Shown here: positions 17,616 to 26,297 of the stretch, one piece after another
Position numbering within the stretch: position 1 is the first letter of the stretch
Layout of the letters: the number at the start of each line of letters is the position of its first letter
From: Lysobacterales bacterium
Lineage (GTDB): Bacteria > Pseudomonadota > Gammaproteobacteria > Xanthomonadales > SZUA-36
Direction of reading: 5' to 3'
Length of the DNA: 40,877 nucleotides
NCBI GenBank assembly: GCA_013001885.1
Contig: JABDLD010000017.1
Location: forward strand, 1 to 40,877
Notes under the pieces: generated by a model
The model's input: only the letters and a program-made list of their open reading frames with translations
Databases searched by the model: none
Told to the model about the DNA's origin: nothing
Made by a program: the position numbers and the translations under genes

Positions 17616-17999
17616 GTGAATTTTGAAAAAGTTGTATTTGGATTTTTCATCGTCCTGGCGCTTACTCTCAACTTTGGGTTCTTCGTCGGCGACATGGATA
17701 ATCCGGAACACCACCACGCCATGGAGCTGGGTGCGGCCCTTGCCGTGAGCCTGATTGCAACGATCATGAAATTCGGCGACCGCTCGCAGATGGGCGCCGT
17801 GTTACTCGCCACCAGCCTGGTGGCGGACCTGCAGTTGTTGATCGCCTGTTTCATCTGGGCTTATGCGGCCTATGCAACGGAGGCCGGCGTCACCAGTGAA
17901 GTGCTGGCGAGCATTGTTTCGGTTGCCGGCGGCGCGCTGCTGGCCAATTTCGTATCCGTTACTCTGCTGGTGGCCGAGACCATTACGATACGACGTTAA
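17616..17999 (+). CDS. DUF6394-family four-helix membrane protein
   Basis: A 127-residue protein with about four transmembrane helices (near 5-25, 38-55, 60-88 and 98-122). The GTG start at 17616 has AGGGAG nine bases upstream. LALTLNFGFFVGDMDNPEHH, MKFGDRSQMGAVLLATSLVA and the C-terminal GGALLANFVSVTLLVAET match my memory of DUF6394. The stop codon overlaps the ATG of the ion-channel gene by one base, so the two are translationally coupled and may form one complex. Function unknown. Confidence 0.75.
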   Translation: MNFEKVVFGFFIVLALTLNFGFFVGDMDNPEHHHAMELGAALAVSLIATIMKFGDRSQMGAVLLATSLVADLQLLIACFIWAYAAYATEAGVTSEVLASIVSVAGGALLANFVSVTLLVAETITIRR

Positions 18000-19705
18000 T
18001 GAACGATATTGTCTGGCTCACCATGCGGCGTTTGCGAACGCCTTTGATCCTGATGATCCTGGTGTATTCGCTGTCCGTGTTCATCCTGGTGCATATTCCC
18101 GGCCAGGATGAGGCCGGCAACCCGGTCCAGGTGGGCTACCTCGACGCCGTTTACTTTGTGGCCATCACCGCCACGACCATCGGCTTTGGTGAAATGCCGT
18201 ATACGTTCACCCATGCACAGCGCCTGTACGCCTTCATCATCCTGTTTCCCAATGTTATCGCCTGGCTCTACTCGATCGGTACCATTATCAGCCTGTTCGT
18301 GGACCCGCAGTTCCGGGCGGTGATGGCGCGTGCCCGATTCAGCCGGCGGGTCAGGCGCATGAGCTCGAACTACTATATTGTCTGTGGCTGCGGCCATACC
18401 GGCCGGATGATTTTGCGGGGACTGCTTAAACGCGGAATCAGCGCCTGTATCCTGGAACGTGAACAGAGCATCATTCACAGCCTTGCGCTCGATGACAGTC
18501 TTTCCCATCTGCCGGCGTTGTCCGGCGACGTCACTGACCGACGCCTGCTCGATATCGCCGGCCTGAGCGAGGAAGTAGGCCACTGCATCGGCGTCATCGC
18601 AATCACCAACGATGACCACGCGAACCTCACCATTGCAATCACCAGCAAACTGCTGCGGCCGGACCTGCCGGTACTCGCTCGCGCCGAAACGCGGCGCGTG
18701 GTGGCAAATATGGCCTCTTTCGGCACGGACGCCACGGTGGACCCTTACACTATCTTCGCCCAGCGTTTTTACCTTGCGCTGACCTCACCGACCAAGTACC
18801 TGGTGCAGGACTGGTTGATCAGCGTGCCGGGAACCCGGTTGCGCGAGGAAATGAACCCGCCCTCGGGGCGCTGGATCCTGGCGGGTATCGGCCGGTTCGG
18901 CTCGCGTATGGCGAAAACTTTTGACGATGCAATGGTGCCCTACACCGTCATAGACGTGCACAAGGAACGCGTCGATGCCCGGCCCGGTTCGGTGCTGGGC
19001 CGCGGCACGGAAGCCAAAACGCTGCAGGAAGCGGGCATCAGTGATGCGGTCGGAATCATTGCCGGCACCGGCGATGACATGGACAACCTGTCGATTATCA
19101 TGACGGCCAGGGAAATGAACACGGAACTGTTCGTGGTGGCGCGGCAGGAAAACCCGCAGAACGACGAGCTGTTCGATGCCTCCGGCGCCGATCTGGTGGC
19201 CCGCCGCAGCCTGATCGTGGCCCGCCGCATCATGGCAGTGGCGACCACGCCGCTGTTGCCGGTGTTCAATGACCACCTGATCCACGAGGACGTGTCTTTC
19301 GCCAATTCCCTCAAGCGCCGGTTGAGCCGGATACTGGACGGCCGATCGCCCAGTCTCTGGACCATGCACCTGAGCGGCTCCTGGGCCGCCAGCATCCGGG
19401 CCGCCAAAAAAGAGAGGATCCAGCTCCGGCTGGAGCACCTGATCCAGAACGCCAGGTCTTCGACTGCTGAGCCGCTGCCCTGTCTGTGCCTGCTGCTGGA
19501 GCGGGGTTCGTCCAGAACTTTTCTGCCCGCCCCGGAGGAAAAACTGAAAGAAGGCGACACACTGCTGTTCACCGGCCGGGGATCGGCCCGCATTGAGATG
19601 TTGTTCGCCCTGGAAGAACCCACAGCGCTTCTCAGCATTGCCTCCGGGCGGCCTCACCCGCGCGGAGCGGTCATGCGCCGCCTGGCCCGCAAACAGGCAA
19701 ATTAA
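17999..19705 (+). CDS. Two-TM ion channel with two RCK (TrkA-N) domains
   Basis: A 568-residue protein with helix 1 (about residues 13-33), a pore loop with TTIGFGE (T60-E65) as selectivity filter, helix 2 (about 76-101) and two RCK units. RCK1 has the nucleotide-binding loop GCGHTG (G130-G135); RCK2 has GIGRFG (about 295-300), followed by a TrkA-C-like end (EKLKEGDTLLFTGRGSA, about 510-530). The filter resembles K+ channels (TVGYGD) but is not identical. Tandem RCKs in one chain are known from GsuK and from eukaryotic BK channels, where a tetramer makes a full gating ring. Conserved glycines in both loops suggest both may bind NAD(H) or ATP/ADP. Cotranscribed with DUF6394. Its stop codon is shared with the opposite omega-amidase gene. 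Confidence 0.9.
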   Translation: MNDIVWLTMRRLRTPLILMILVYSLSVFILVHIPGQDEAGNPVQVGYLDAVYFVAITATTIGFGEMPYTFTHAQRLYAFIILFPNVIAWLYSIGTIISLFVDPQFRAVMARARFSRRVRRMSSNYYIVCGCGHTGRMILRGLLKRGISACILEREQSIIHSLALDDSLSHLPALSGDVTDRRLLDIAGLSEEVGHCIGVIAITNDDHANLTIAITSKLLRPDLPVLARAETRRVVANMASFGTDATVDPYTIFAQRFYLALTSPTKYLVQDWLISVPGTRLREEMNPPSGRWILAGIGRFGSRMAKTFDDAMVPYTVIDVHKERVDARPGSVLGRGTEAKTLQEAGISDAVGIIAGTGDDMDNLSIIMTAREMNTELFVVARQENPQNDELFDASGADLVARRSLIVARRIMAVATTPLLPVFNDHLIHEDVSFANSLKRRLSRILDGRSPSLWTMHLSGSWAASIRAAKKERIQLRLEHLIQNARSSTAEPLPCLCLLLERGSSRTFLPAPEEKLKEGDTLLFTGRGSARIEMLFALEEPTALLSIASGRPHPRGAVMRRLARKQAN

Positions 19706-20484
19706 GACAGATCGGCAATCTGAAAGTCATCGGCATCGGCCTGGAACGGAAAGTCCGAGTGTACTTGCGCTATCCGGGCAAGATCCATTTCAACCACGCG
19801 GGTAGTTTCTGTTTCTGCAAGATTCGCTGTGCAGGCGCCGGAAGGGTCGTGAACCACGCTGCAGCCCGGGTATTGCAGGCCGTTGCCGTCCTCGCCAACC
19901 CGGTTCACTCCGATAATCCAGGCCTGGTTTTCGATCGCGCGCGCCTCCAGCAGCAGGGACCAGTGATGCACGCGCTTTGACGGCCAGTTGGCAACCAACA
20001 GCATCAGGTCATAGTCGTTGCGGTTGCGGCACCAGACCGGAAAACGGAGGTCATAGCAAACCTGGAGATTGATGCGCCAGCCGCGGTAATTGACAATGAC
20101 GCGCTCATGGCCCGCCGTATAGCGTTTGTTCTCGCCGCCGAATGCGAACAGGTGGCGTTTGTCGTAATGCTGGACCGATCCATCCGGCTCAACGAAAATG
20201 AAGCGGTTGTAGCGATGCCCGTCTTCGGTGATCACCGCACTGCCGGCGAGTGCGCTTTCATGCTGCGCCGCCATTGTTTTCATCCACTCAACGGTGGGAC
20301 CGCCCATGTCTTCGGCCGGCAGGTCAGTATCGCCAAGAAAACCGGTGGTAAAGGTTTCCGGCAGAACGGCCAGATCAAAACCACCGGCTGCGCCGGCAAT
20401 CAGGCTCTCCAAATGCGCACGGTTCCGGGCCGGGTCTTTCCAGCGCAGCTGCGCCTGGACTACAAGTGTTTTTAGTTTGCTCAT
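19702..20484 (-). CDS. Nitrilase-family omega-amidase (YafV/NIT2-like)
   Basis: A 260-residue carbon-nitrogen hydrolase with the complete Glu-Lys-Cys triad: E43 in VLPETF, K109 in HYDKRHLF and C143 in QVCYDLRFPV. YDKRHLFAFGGEN and the short length match omega-amidases, which hydrolyse alpha-ketoglutaramate or alpha-ketosuccinamate to the keto acid and repair side products of glutamine transamination. Cytoplasmic, no signal. It follows the glycosyltransferase gene by 18 bases and is probably the last gene of the prfB-lysS transcript. It converges on the ion-channel gene; the four bases TTAA serve as stop codon for both. Confidence 0.88.
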   Translation of the reverse strand: MSKLKTLVVQAQLRWKDPARNRAHLESLIAGAAGGFDLAVLPETFTTGFLGDTDLPAEDMGGPTVEWMKTMAAQHESALAGSAVITEDGHRYNRFIFVEPDGSVQHYDKRHLFAFGGENKRYTAGHERVIVNYRGWRINLQVCYDLRFPVWCRNRNDYDLMLLVANWPSKRVHHWSLLLEARAIENQAWIIGVNRVGEDGNGLQYPGCSVVHDPSGACTANLAETETTRVVEMDLARIAQVHSDFPFQADADDFQIADLS

Positions 20485-20502
20485 ACGCTACATTCTAGGG
20501 TT

Positions 20503-21510
20503 CTAGGCAACGAACAGGTAGTGCTCTCCCTCGACCCGGTCGTGGCGTTGCATGAACTGACGGATTTCCGGGCGCACGCCAGCCGCGCCAACCGCCACCA
20601 GTACAAAAACTTCCGGCATCCTCCCGATCTCATCAATCGGCCATACCGGGAGGTCGCGCTTGCGTCCACCAATCCGCCGGGGGTGAACTTCCAGAAACCC
20701 GGTAACGGACGTCCCTTCCTGCGCCAGCAAATCATGCATCAGGCGGCCGCCGGGGCCCGCGCCCCAGATCACCAGCGGACGTTCCTGCGACAACCGGCAG
20801 AGGCTCAGATAATGCGCCTTCGCAGCCTGGAATTTCCCGGGATGGTAACGCGGATCGGTCCGCGTCAGCCGCTGTCCGTGCTCACGCCAACGGTACAGAA
20901 CCGGGTCCGGCTTGCCCATTCTCATGCCGGCCGCATCGGCCCTGAGGAACAAATCGTAATCCTCCGGCCATTCAGGGTCCCGATAGCCGCCCAGGCTTTG
21001 CAGGGCAGCCCGCCGGAACATAGCGGTCGGATTCGGAATGGGGCTTTCAATAAACAGCTCCCGCCGGATCCGCTCCGGACTGCGGCATTCATTCAGCCAC
21101 GCCTGGTAGCGGAGGTTGCCGCCAAGAATTTCCTGGTCTGAAAAAATTTCGACACAGGCGCCGCAAATATCGACTCCCGGATGCTTCTGCAGGTAACGGT
21201 ACTGTGTTTCCAGCCGCTGCGGCAGCGACAGGTCGTCGGCGTCCATGCGGGCGATAAACGCTCCCGTTGCGCACTCGAACCCGGTATTGAACGCACTGCT
21301 GACACCCCGTCCGGGATTGCTCAGCAGAACGAGCCGCGGATCATCGCCGGTGAGCCGGGAAACGGCCCCGTCATTGCTGCCGTCATCCACCAGGATCAGC
21401 TCCAGTGAATCGAAGGACTGCCGGAGAATGCTCTGAACTGCTTCTTGCAGGTAACCGCCGCCATTGCGCACCGGCAATACGACGGAAACGACAGGATCCA
21501 AGACGCTCAA
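20503..21510 (-). CDS. GT2-family glycosyltransferase with a C-terminal nucleotide-binding-like domain
   Basis: A 335-residue protein. The GT-A fold starts with VSVVLPVRNGG, has the nucleotide-sugar aspartates D42/D43 (VDDGS), the metal-binding DXD D89-A-D91 in ARMDADDLSLPQR and an acceptor-site WPEDYDLFLRAD near residue 190. From about residue 245 a second unit starts with LVIWGAGPGGRLMHDLL, a Rossmann-like glycine loop reminiscent of the N-terminal part of PglD-type proteins. Start is TTG, four bases past the lysS stop, so it is coupled to lysS. Donor and acceptor are unknown; no other glycan genes are present, so it may modify a surface polymer made elsewhere. Confidence 0.85.
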   Translation of the reverse strand: MSVLDPVVSVVLPVRNGGGYLQEAVQSILRQSFDSLELILVDDGSNDGAVSRLTGDDPRLVLLSNPGRGVSSAFNTGFECATGAFIARMDADDLSLPQRLETQYRYLQKHPGVDICGACVEIFSDQEILGGNLRYQAWLNECRSPERIRRELFIESPIPNPTAMFRRAALQSLGGYRDPEWPEDYDLFLRADAAGMRMGKPDPVLYRWREHGQRLTRTDPRYHPGKFQAAKAHYLSLCRLSQERPLVIWGAGPGGRLMHDLLAQEGTSVTGFLEVHPRRIGGRKRDLPVWPIDEIGRMPEVFVLVAVGAAGVRPEIRQFMQRHDRVEGEHYLFVA

Positions 21511-21514
21511 CCCG

Positions 21515-23041
21515 TCAGGCTTCAGGTCTCATGTAGGGGAACAGCAACACGTCACGGATGGACGGCGCATCGGTATAGATCATCACCAGGCGGTCGATTC
21601 CGATGCCCTCACCCGCTGTAGGCGGCATGCCGTACTCGAGGGCGCGAATATAGTCGGCGTCGTAGTGCATGGCCTCCAGGTCACCGGCGTCCTTGTTCTC
21701 GACCTGGGCCCTGAAGCGTTCGGCCTGGTCTTCCGGATCATTCAGCTCGGAGAACCCATTGGCAATCTCGCGGCCGCAGACGAACAGTTCGAAACGGTCG
21801 GTCACGTCGGGGTTATCGTCGTTCCGCCGTGACAGCGGCGAAACCTCCGTCGGGTACTGGGTAATGAACGTCGGCTGCTGAAGGTGTTCTTCCACGGTCG
21901 CTTCGAACAGCTCGGTCAGCAGTTTTCCCGCTCCCCAGGTTTTTTCCGTATGAATCTGCATCGCGTCACAGGCAGCGCGTAGAAATTCCGGATCCCACAG
22001 ATTGGCTTCGGCAAGCTTGGGGTTATAACGGCGCACGGCCTCTTCCACCGACAGGCGCTCGTAAGGGCCGCTGAAATCGATGACGTCGCCCTGGTAGGTT
22101 ACCGCGCTGCCGCCCGTAACGGCCTGCGTCAGACCGACCAGCATGTTCTCGGTCAAATCCATCAGGTCGTTGTAATCGGCATACGCCCAGTAGAACTCCA
22201 GCATGGTGAATTCGGGGTTGTGGCGCGTGGAAACTCCCTCGTTGCGGAAATTACGATTGATCTCGTAAACCCGGCCCAAACCGCCAACGATCAGCCGTTT
22301 CAGGTAGAGCTCCGGCGCAACGCGCAGGTACATTTGCAGATCCAGCGCATTGTGATGAGTGACGAACGGCCGCGCGGTGGCGCCGCCCGGGATCGGGTGC
22401 ATCATCGGCGTTTCCACTTCGAGAAAATCCCGCTCCGGGGATTCCATGAACGAACGGATGAAAGTAATGATCCTGGAGCGGGTCCTGAACACCGTACGTG
22501 AATCTTCGCTCATGATCAGGTCGACGTAGCGCTGGCGGTAGCGCATCTCGGTATCGGTCAGTCCATGATATTTTTCCGGCAGCGGCCGCAGGGATTTGGT
22601 CAGCAGGCGCAGCGCGTTGACACGGATCGAAAGCTCCCCTTTCTGGGTGCGGACAATGGAACCCGTGGCGCCGATAATGTCGCCAATGTCCCAGTGCTTG
22701 AATTCCTGGAACAGACCTTCGGGCAGGTTATCCCGCTGGATCATGAGCTGAATTGAACCGCTGCGGTCCTGCAGCAGCACAAAAGCGATTTTTCCCATTA
22801 CCCGCTTGGCCATCATCCGGCCGGCCAGTGCAAACTGCTCATCAACCTTCGCCAGATCCTCCGCATCGCAGCTGTCGAAGCGCGTGTGCAGCATCCCGGC
22901 GGTCGTGTCTTTTCTGAAGCTGTTGGGATAGGCCTGGCCCGAGGCTCTCAAGGCATCGAGCTTGCCGCGACGCTCTGCGATCAGGCGGTTTTCATCGGCC
23001 TCGTCGGCCGGCGTGTCTTTCTGATTTTTCATATCGGTCAT
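21515..23041 (-). CDS. lysS: Lysyl-tRNA synthetase (class II)
   Basis: A 508-residue aminoacyl-tRNA synthetase charging tRNA-Lys. An N-terminal OB-fold anticodon domain (about 60-150, with [14 protein letters not shown]) is followed by the class II core: motif 1 around [11 protein letters not shown] (about 193), motif 2 [20 protein letters not shown] (about 265-285) and motif 3 [11 protein letters not shown] (about 480). Length matches E. coli LysS (505). It follows prfB by nine bases, the common prfB-lysS operon. The first codon is ATG; a second ATG three codons on is an alternative. Confidence 0.98.
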   Translation of the reverse strand: MTDMKNQKDTPADEADENRLIAERRGKLDALRASGQAYPNSFRKDTTAGMLHTRFDSCDAEDLAKVDEQFALAGRMMAKRVMGKIAFVLLQDRSGSIQLMIQRDNLPEGLFQEFKHWDIGDIIGATGSIVRTQKGELSIRVNALRLLTKSLRPLPEKYHGLTDTEMRYRQRYVDLIMSEDSRTVFRTRSRIITFIRSFMESPERDFLEVETPMMHPIPGGATARPFVTHHNALDLQMYLRVAPELYLKRLIVGGLGRVYEINRNFRNEGVSTRHNPEFTMLEFYWAYADYNDLMDLTENMLVGLTQAVTGGSAVTYQGDVIDFSGPYERLSVEEAVRRYNPKLAEANLWDPEFLRAACDAMQIHTEKTWGAGKLLTELFEATVEEHLQQPTFITQYPTEVSPLSRRNDDNPDVTDRFELFVCGREIANGFSELNDPEDQAERFRAQVENKDAGDLEAMHYDADYIRALEYGMPPTAGEGIGIDRLVMIYTDAPSIRDVLLFPYMRPEA

Positions 23042-23050
23042 TTGCCGCTC

Positions 23051-24179
23051 CTACAAACCCTGTTTCAGGGACGCTTCGATGAATGGATCGAGGTCCCCGT
23101 CGAGTACGGCCTGGGTGTTGCCGACCTCCACGCCGGTGCGCAAGTCCTTGATGCGGGACTGGTCCAGCACGTACGAGCGAATCTGGCTGCCCCAGCCAAT
23201 GTCTGACTTGGAGTCCTCCAGCTTCTGATGCTCCTCGGTGCGCTTTTGAAGTTCATGTTCGTACAGCCGGGCCCGCAACTGTTTCATCGCCTGGTCCCGG
23301 TTCTTGTGCTGCGAGCGGTCGTTCTGGCACTGCACGACGATGCCGGTCGGGGTATGCGTCATGCGCACCGCCGAGTCCGTCGTATTGACGTGCTGGCCGC
23401 CTGCTCCCGACGCCCGGTAGACATCGACCCGGATGTCGGCAGGGTTGATGTCAATTTCGATATTGTCATCCACTTCAGGCGAAACGAAGACGGCCGCAAA
23501 CGACGTATGCCGCCGGTTGCCGGAATCGAACGGTGATTTGCGCACCAGGCGGTGCACGCCCGTTTCGGTGCGACTCCAGCCGTACGCATAATCGCCCGTG
23601 ATGTGAATGGTGGCGCTCTTAATGCCGGCAACGTCACCGGAGGAAACTTCGACCAGTTCCGCATTCCAGCCCCGCCTTTCCACCCAGCGCAGGTACATGC
23701 GCAACAGCATTTCCGCCCAGTCCTGCGCTTCGGTTCCGCCCGATCCGGCCTGGATGTCGAGATAACAGGGATTGGCGTCCATTTCGCCGGAGAACATGCG
23801 CTGGAATTCCAGCCGCTCCACCCGCGCCTGCATTTCCTCCAGGTCTGTCCCTACCGAAGCGACGATCTCCTCGTCCTGCTCCTCTACCGCAAGTTCAAGC
23901 ATCTCCCCTGCTTCACTCAGCCCGTCCTTCAGTTTATCCAGCGAATTGACTATATCTTCGAGGGCCGCACGCTCGCGCCCCAATGACTGGGCCTTTTCGG
24001 GATCATTCCAGATCCCCGGATTTTCCAGCTCGCGGCTTACCTCTTCCAGCCTGTCACGCTTGTGAGCGTAGTCAAAGATACCCCCTAAGCGCTTCCGTCC
24101 GGTGGGCAAGGTCTTCAATTAAATTGGTTTGCAGGTTGGTTTCCACTTGGGTTTGTCCGGAGGTCTCGAAGGGGTGCAT
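23051..24179 (-). CDS. prfB: Peptide chain release factor 2, made by programmed +1 frameshift
   Basis: RF2 ends translation at UGA and UAA. The first short frame (ending [17 protein letters not shown]) stops at an in-frame TGA (24074-24072); the main frame resumes one base on with [19 protein letters not shown]. The tripeptide SPF that reads the stop codon is in [16 protein letters not shown], and the catalytic GGQ is in [10 protein letters not shown] (about residue 249). Two starts are possible: ATG at 24179 (375 residues) or GTG at 24146 (364 residues, closer to the usual 365). Neither has a clear ribosome site. The first gene of the prfB-lysS-GT2-amidase unit. Confidence 0.96.
24071..24087 (-). 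promoter_or_regulatory. prfB programmed frameshift site
   Basis: The minus strand reads AGGGGGTATCTTTGAC: an internal Shine-Dalgarno-like AGGGGG, the slippery CTT codon and the in-frame stop TGA followed by C. This is the classic RF2 autoregulation signal: when RF2 is scarce, the ribosome slips +1 at CTT and continues with GAC. Confidence 0.97.
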
Positions 24180-24248
24180 TCTACACAATGACATTGCCGG
24201 TTTATACTGTGCTAAATTACTCCGCTGATCACTTCGAGGAAAATCCAA

Positions 24249-25031
24249 ATGACCAAAAGACCCATCCATTTTTTGCTGAGTGTTATCGCCGTAATGTTTT
24301 TGACCAGTCCCGCTGCCGCGCTGGCAGCTGACGCACCTCCCGAAATGGCCGATATGTGGCTGATAACGCCGAAAGAGGGTCATGCCGCTGATTTCAGAAA
24401 AGCATTGGTAAAACACATGGCGTTCCGGTCCGAAAATGGCGACCCCCGCCGCTGGGAAGTCTACACGCCCATGCTCGGGAATGACCTGGGCCGTTACGGC
24501 ATCCGCCATTGCTGCTTCAAATGGGCCGATCAGGACAGCTACCGGGAATGGCAATCCGGAGCCGACCAGATCAGCGAACACTTCGATGAACACGTGGCGC
24601 CGCACGTCCAGCACGCCGAGCACTACTTTGAGTCGATGGATTTGGGCAACTCGCACTGGGTTGAGCCCGACACGCACTACGCGATGTTTGCGGTGACCGA
24701 GTATTACGTCAAGCCCGGCCACGGAATGGAGTTTGATGCGGCGAAGGAAAAAATGAGCCAGATTGCACTCAATCATGGCTGGGCCACCAATGAACGCTCC
24801 TGGATCTGGGCTTCCACGATCGGCGGTGAGACCCAGGAGAGCATCATCATTCCGCACAAGGATTTCGCCAGCTTCGAGGGCAGCGGCGAGAGCTTCCTCA
24901 GCTTTCTTTCCCGGCACATGGGGGAAGCTGAGGCCACCGCCCTGCTGAAACAATTTGCCAGCGCCTCATCCAGAACAGAATTCCAGATCTGGGAATACCG
25001 GAAAGAGCTCTCCATGAGCGAGGGAGACTGA
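24249..25031 (+). CDS. Exported protein with two ABM-like repeats, unknown function
   Basis: A 260-residue protein with a signal peptide of about 27 residues (ending ALAADA). The mature part seems to contain two related halves. Half 1: MWLITPKEGHAADFRKAL, then RRWEVYTPM, then FKWADQDSYREW. Half 2: TEYYVKPGHGMEFDAAKEK, then SWIWASTIGG, then IIPHKDFASFEG. Each has the strand-'PG/EGH'-helix-strand-strand order of a dimeric alpha/beta-barrel (ABM-like) unit. No catalytic residues or family are recognised; the many histidines (for example HFDEHVAPHVQHAEHYFES) could bind metal or haem, but this is a guess. Divergent from prfB and ended by the terminator at 25058-25086. Confidence 0.8.
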   Translation: MTKRPIHFLLSVIAVMFLTSPAAALAADAPPEMADMWLITPKEGHAADFRKALVKHMAFRSENGDPRRWEVYTPMLGNDLGRYGIRHCCFKWADQDSYREWQSGADQISEHFDEHVAPHVQHAEHYFESMDLGNSHWVEPDTHYAMFAVTEYYVKPGHGMEFDAAKEKMSQIALNHGWATNERSWIWASTIGGETQESIIIPHKDFASFEGSGESFLSFLSRHMGEAEATALLKQFASASSRTEFQIWEYRKELSMSEGD

Positions 25032-25057
25032 TTGAGCTGGTTCGATCAGCAATAACG

Positions 25058-25086
25058 ACCGCGGCCTCTGTGCCGCGGTTTTTTTT
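25058..25086 (+). terminator. Intrinsic terminator just upstream of the acyl-CoA dehydrogenase operon
   Basis: An 8-bp stem (ACCGCGGC/GCCGCGGT) with a 6-base loop runs into eight T. It lies 27 bases after the exported-protein stop and ends 17 bases before the ATG of the first acyl-CoA dehydrogenase, leaving no room for a separate promoter downstream. Confidence 0.92.
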
Positions 25087-25103
25087 AAACACAGGAGTTC
25101 TGA

Positions 25104-26285
25104 ATGAAAGAACTTGAGTCGTTCAGGAAAGAAACCCGCGCATGGCTTGAGGCCAACTGTCCGGAATCCATGCGACACCCGTACGGCTCGGAAGCCGACG
25201 CCTGCTGGGGCGGGCGCAACTGGACATTTCAAAGCAAGGACCAGAGAACGTGGCTGGAGCGCATGTCCGCGAAGGGCTGGACCGTGCCCGCCTGGCCGCC
25301 GGAGTATGGCGGAGGCGGCCTGAATTCAAGGCAGGTCAAGGTGCTGAAGCAGGAATTGGCGCGCATCCATGCCCGGCCCCCGCTTGAGAGTTTTGGTGTA
25401 TCCATGCTGGGCCCGGCACTGCTCAAGTTCGGCAGCGAGGAGTTGAAAAAGCAACACCTGCCGCCGATCGCGCGAGGTGAAATCCGCTGGGCGCAGGGCT
25501 ACAGCGAGCCCAATGCCGGATCCGACCTGGCCAGCCTGCAGGCCAGGGCCGAAGACCACGGAGACCACTACCTGCTGAACGGTTCCAAAGTGTGGACTTC
25601 TTATGGCGATCTGGGCGACTGGATGTTCTGCCTGGTGCGTACCGGATTCGAGGCAAAAAAACACGAAGGAATCAGTTTTGTGCTGTTCGATATGTCCACG
25701 CCGGGCCTATCCACCCGGCCGATCAAGCTGATCAGCGGTAAATCGCCTTTCACCGAGACCCTGTTTGAAAATGTGCGGGTAGAAAAAAACCAGGTTGTCG
25801 GCCAGGTGAACCAGGGATGGACCATCGCCAAGTACCTGCTGACACATGAGCGGGAAATGATCGGCGACTCCAGCCAGTTGAGAGCCGGCAGTATCCCGAT
25901 CAGCCAGGCCGCCATCAGGGCCCTTGGCACCGACAACGGGATACTCGCCGATTCGCTGCTTCGGCCGGATATTGCGCAACTCGAAATGGATGCCCGCTGC
26001 TTCCAGCTGACCGTTGAGCGGGCACGGGATGAGGTCAAGGCCGGGGTCAGCCTCGGGGCGGCGTCATCCATGTTCAAATATTACGGCACGGAGCTTAACA
26101 AGCGCCGCTATGAACTGCTGATGAGCATCAACGGTTCCGACAGCCTGATCTGGGAGGGCGACGCCGGCCGTGATGGTTACCTGCCCAAAAGCTGGTTACG
26201 CACCAAGGGTAATTCCATCGAGGGCGGAACCTCCGAAATTCAGCTGAACATCATCGCCAAGCACATCCTTGGCTTGCCCGGGTAA
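25104..26285 (+). CDS. Acyl-CoA dehydrogenase, catalytic-type subunit
   Basis: A 393-residue FAD enzyme that introduces an alpha-beta double bond into an acyl-CoA. AGGAG precedes the ATG by seven bases. The N-terminal helical domain contains GWTVPAWPPEYGGGG (about 56-70). The FAD/substrate motif WAQGYSEPNAGSDLASL is about 131-147, with LLNGSKVWTSYGDLGDWMFC after it. The C-terminal domain has the SIEGGTSEIQLNIIAKHILG signature (about 371-390), whose glutamate is at the place of the catalytic base in many family members. The pattern is like FadE subunits acting on bulky or branched substrates (sterol side chain, aromatic or terpenoid acids). Twelve bases separate it from a second, unlike acyl-CoA dehydrogenase, suggesting an alpha2beta2 enzyme. 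Confidence 0.93.
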   Translation: MKELESFRKETRAWLEANCPESMRHPYGSEADACWGGRNWTFQSKDQRTWLERMSAKGWTVPAWPPEYGGGGLNSRQVKVLKQELARIHARPPLESFGVSMLGPALLKFGSEELKKQHLPPIARGEIRWAQGYSEPNAGSDLASLQARAEDHGDHYLLNGSKVWTSYGDLGDWMFCLVRTGFEAKKHEGISFVLFDMSTPGLSTRPIKLISGKSPFTETLFENVRVEKNQVVGQVNQGWTIAKYLLTHEREMIGDSSQLRAGSIPISQAAIRALGTDNGILADSLLRPDIAQLEMDARCFQLTVERARDEVKAGVSLGAASSMFKYYGTELNKRRYELLMSINGSDSLIWEGDAGRDGYLPKSWLRTKGNSIEGGTSEIQLNIIAKHILGLPG

Positions 26286-26297
26286 GGACACAGGCCA

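Noticed and set aside
24072-24953. 293-codon minus-strand frame opposite the exported protein
   Set aside because: Only its last 24-35 codons are real: they are the first frame of prfB. The rest is antisense to the exported-protein gene.
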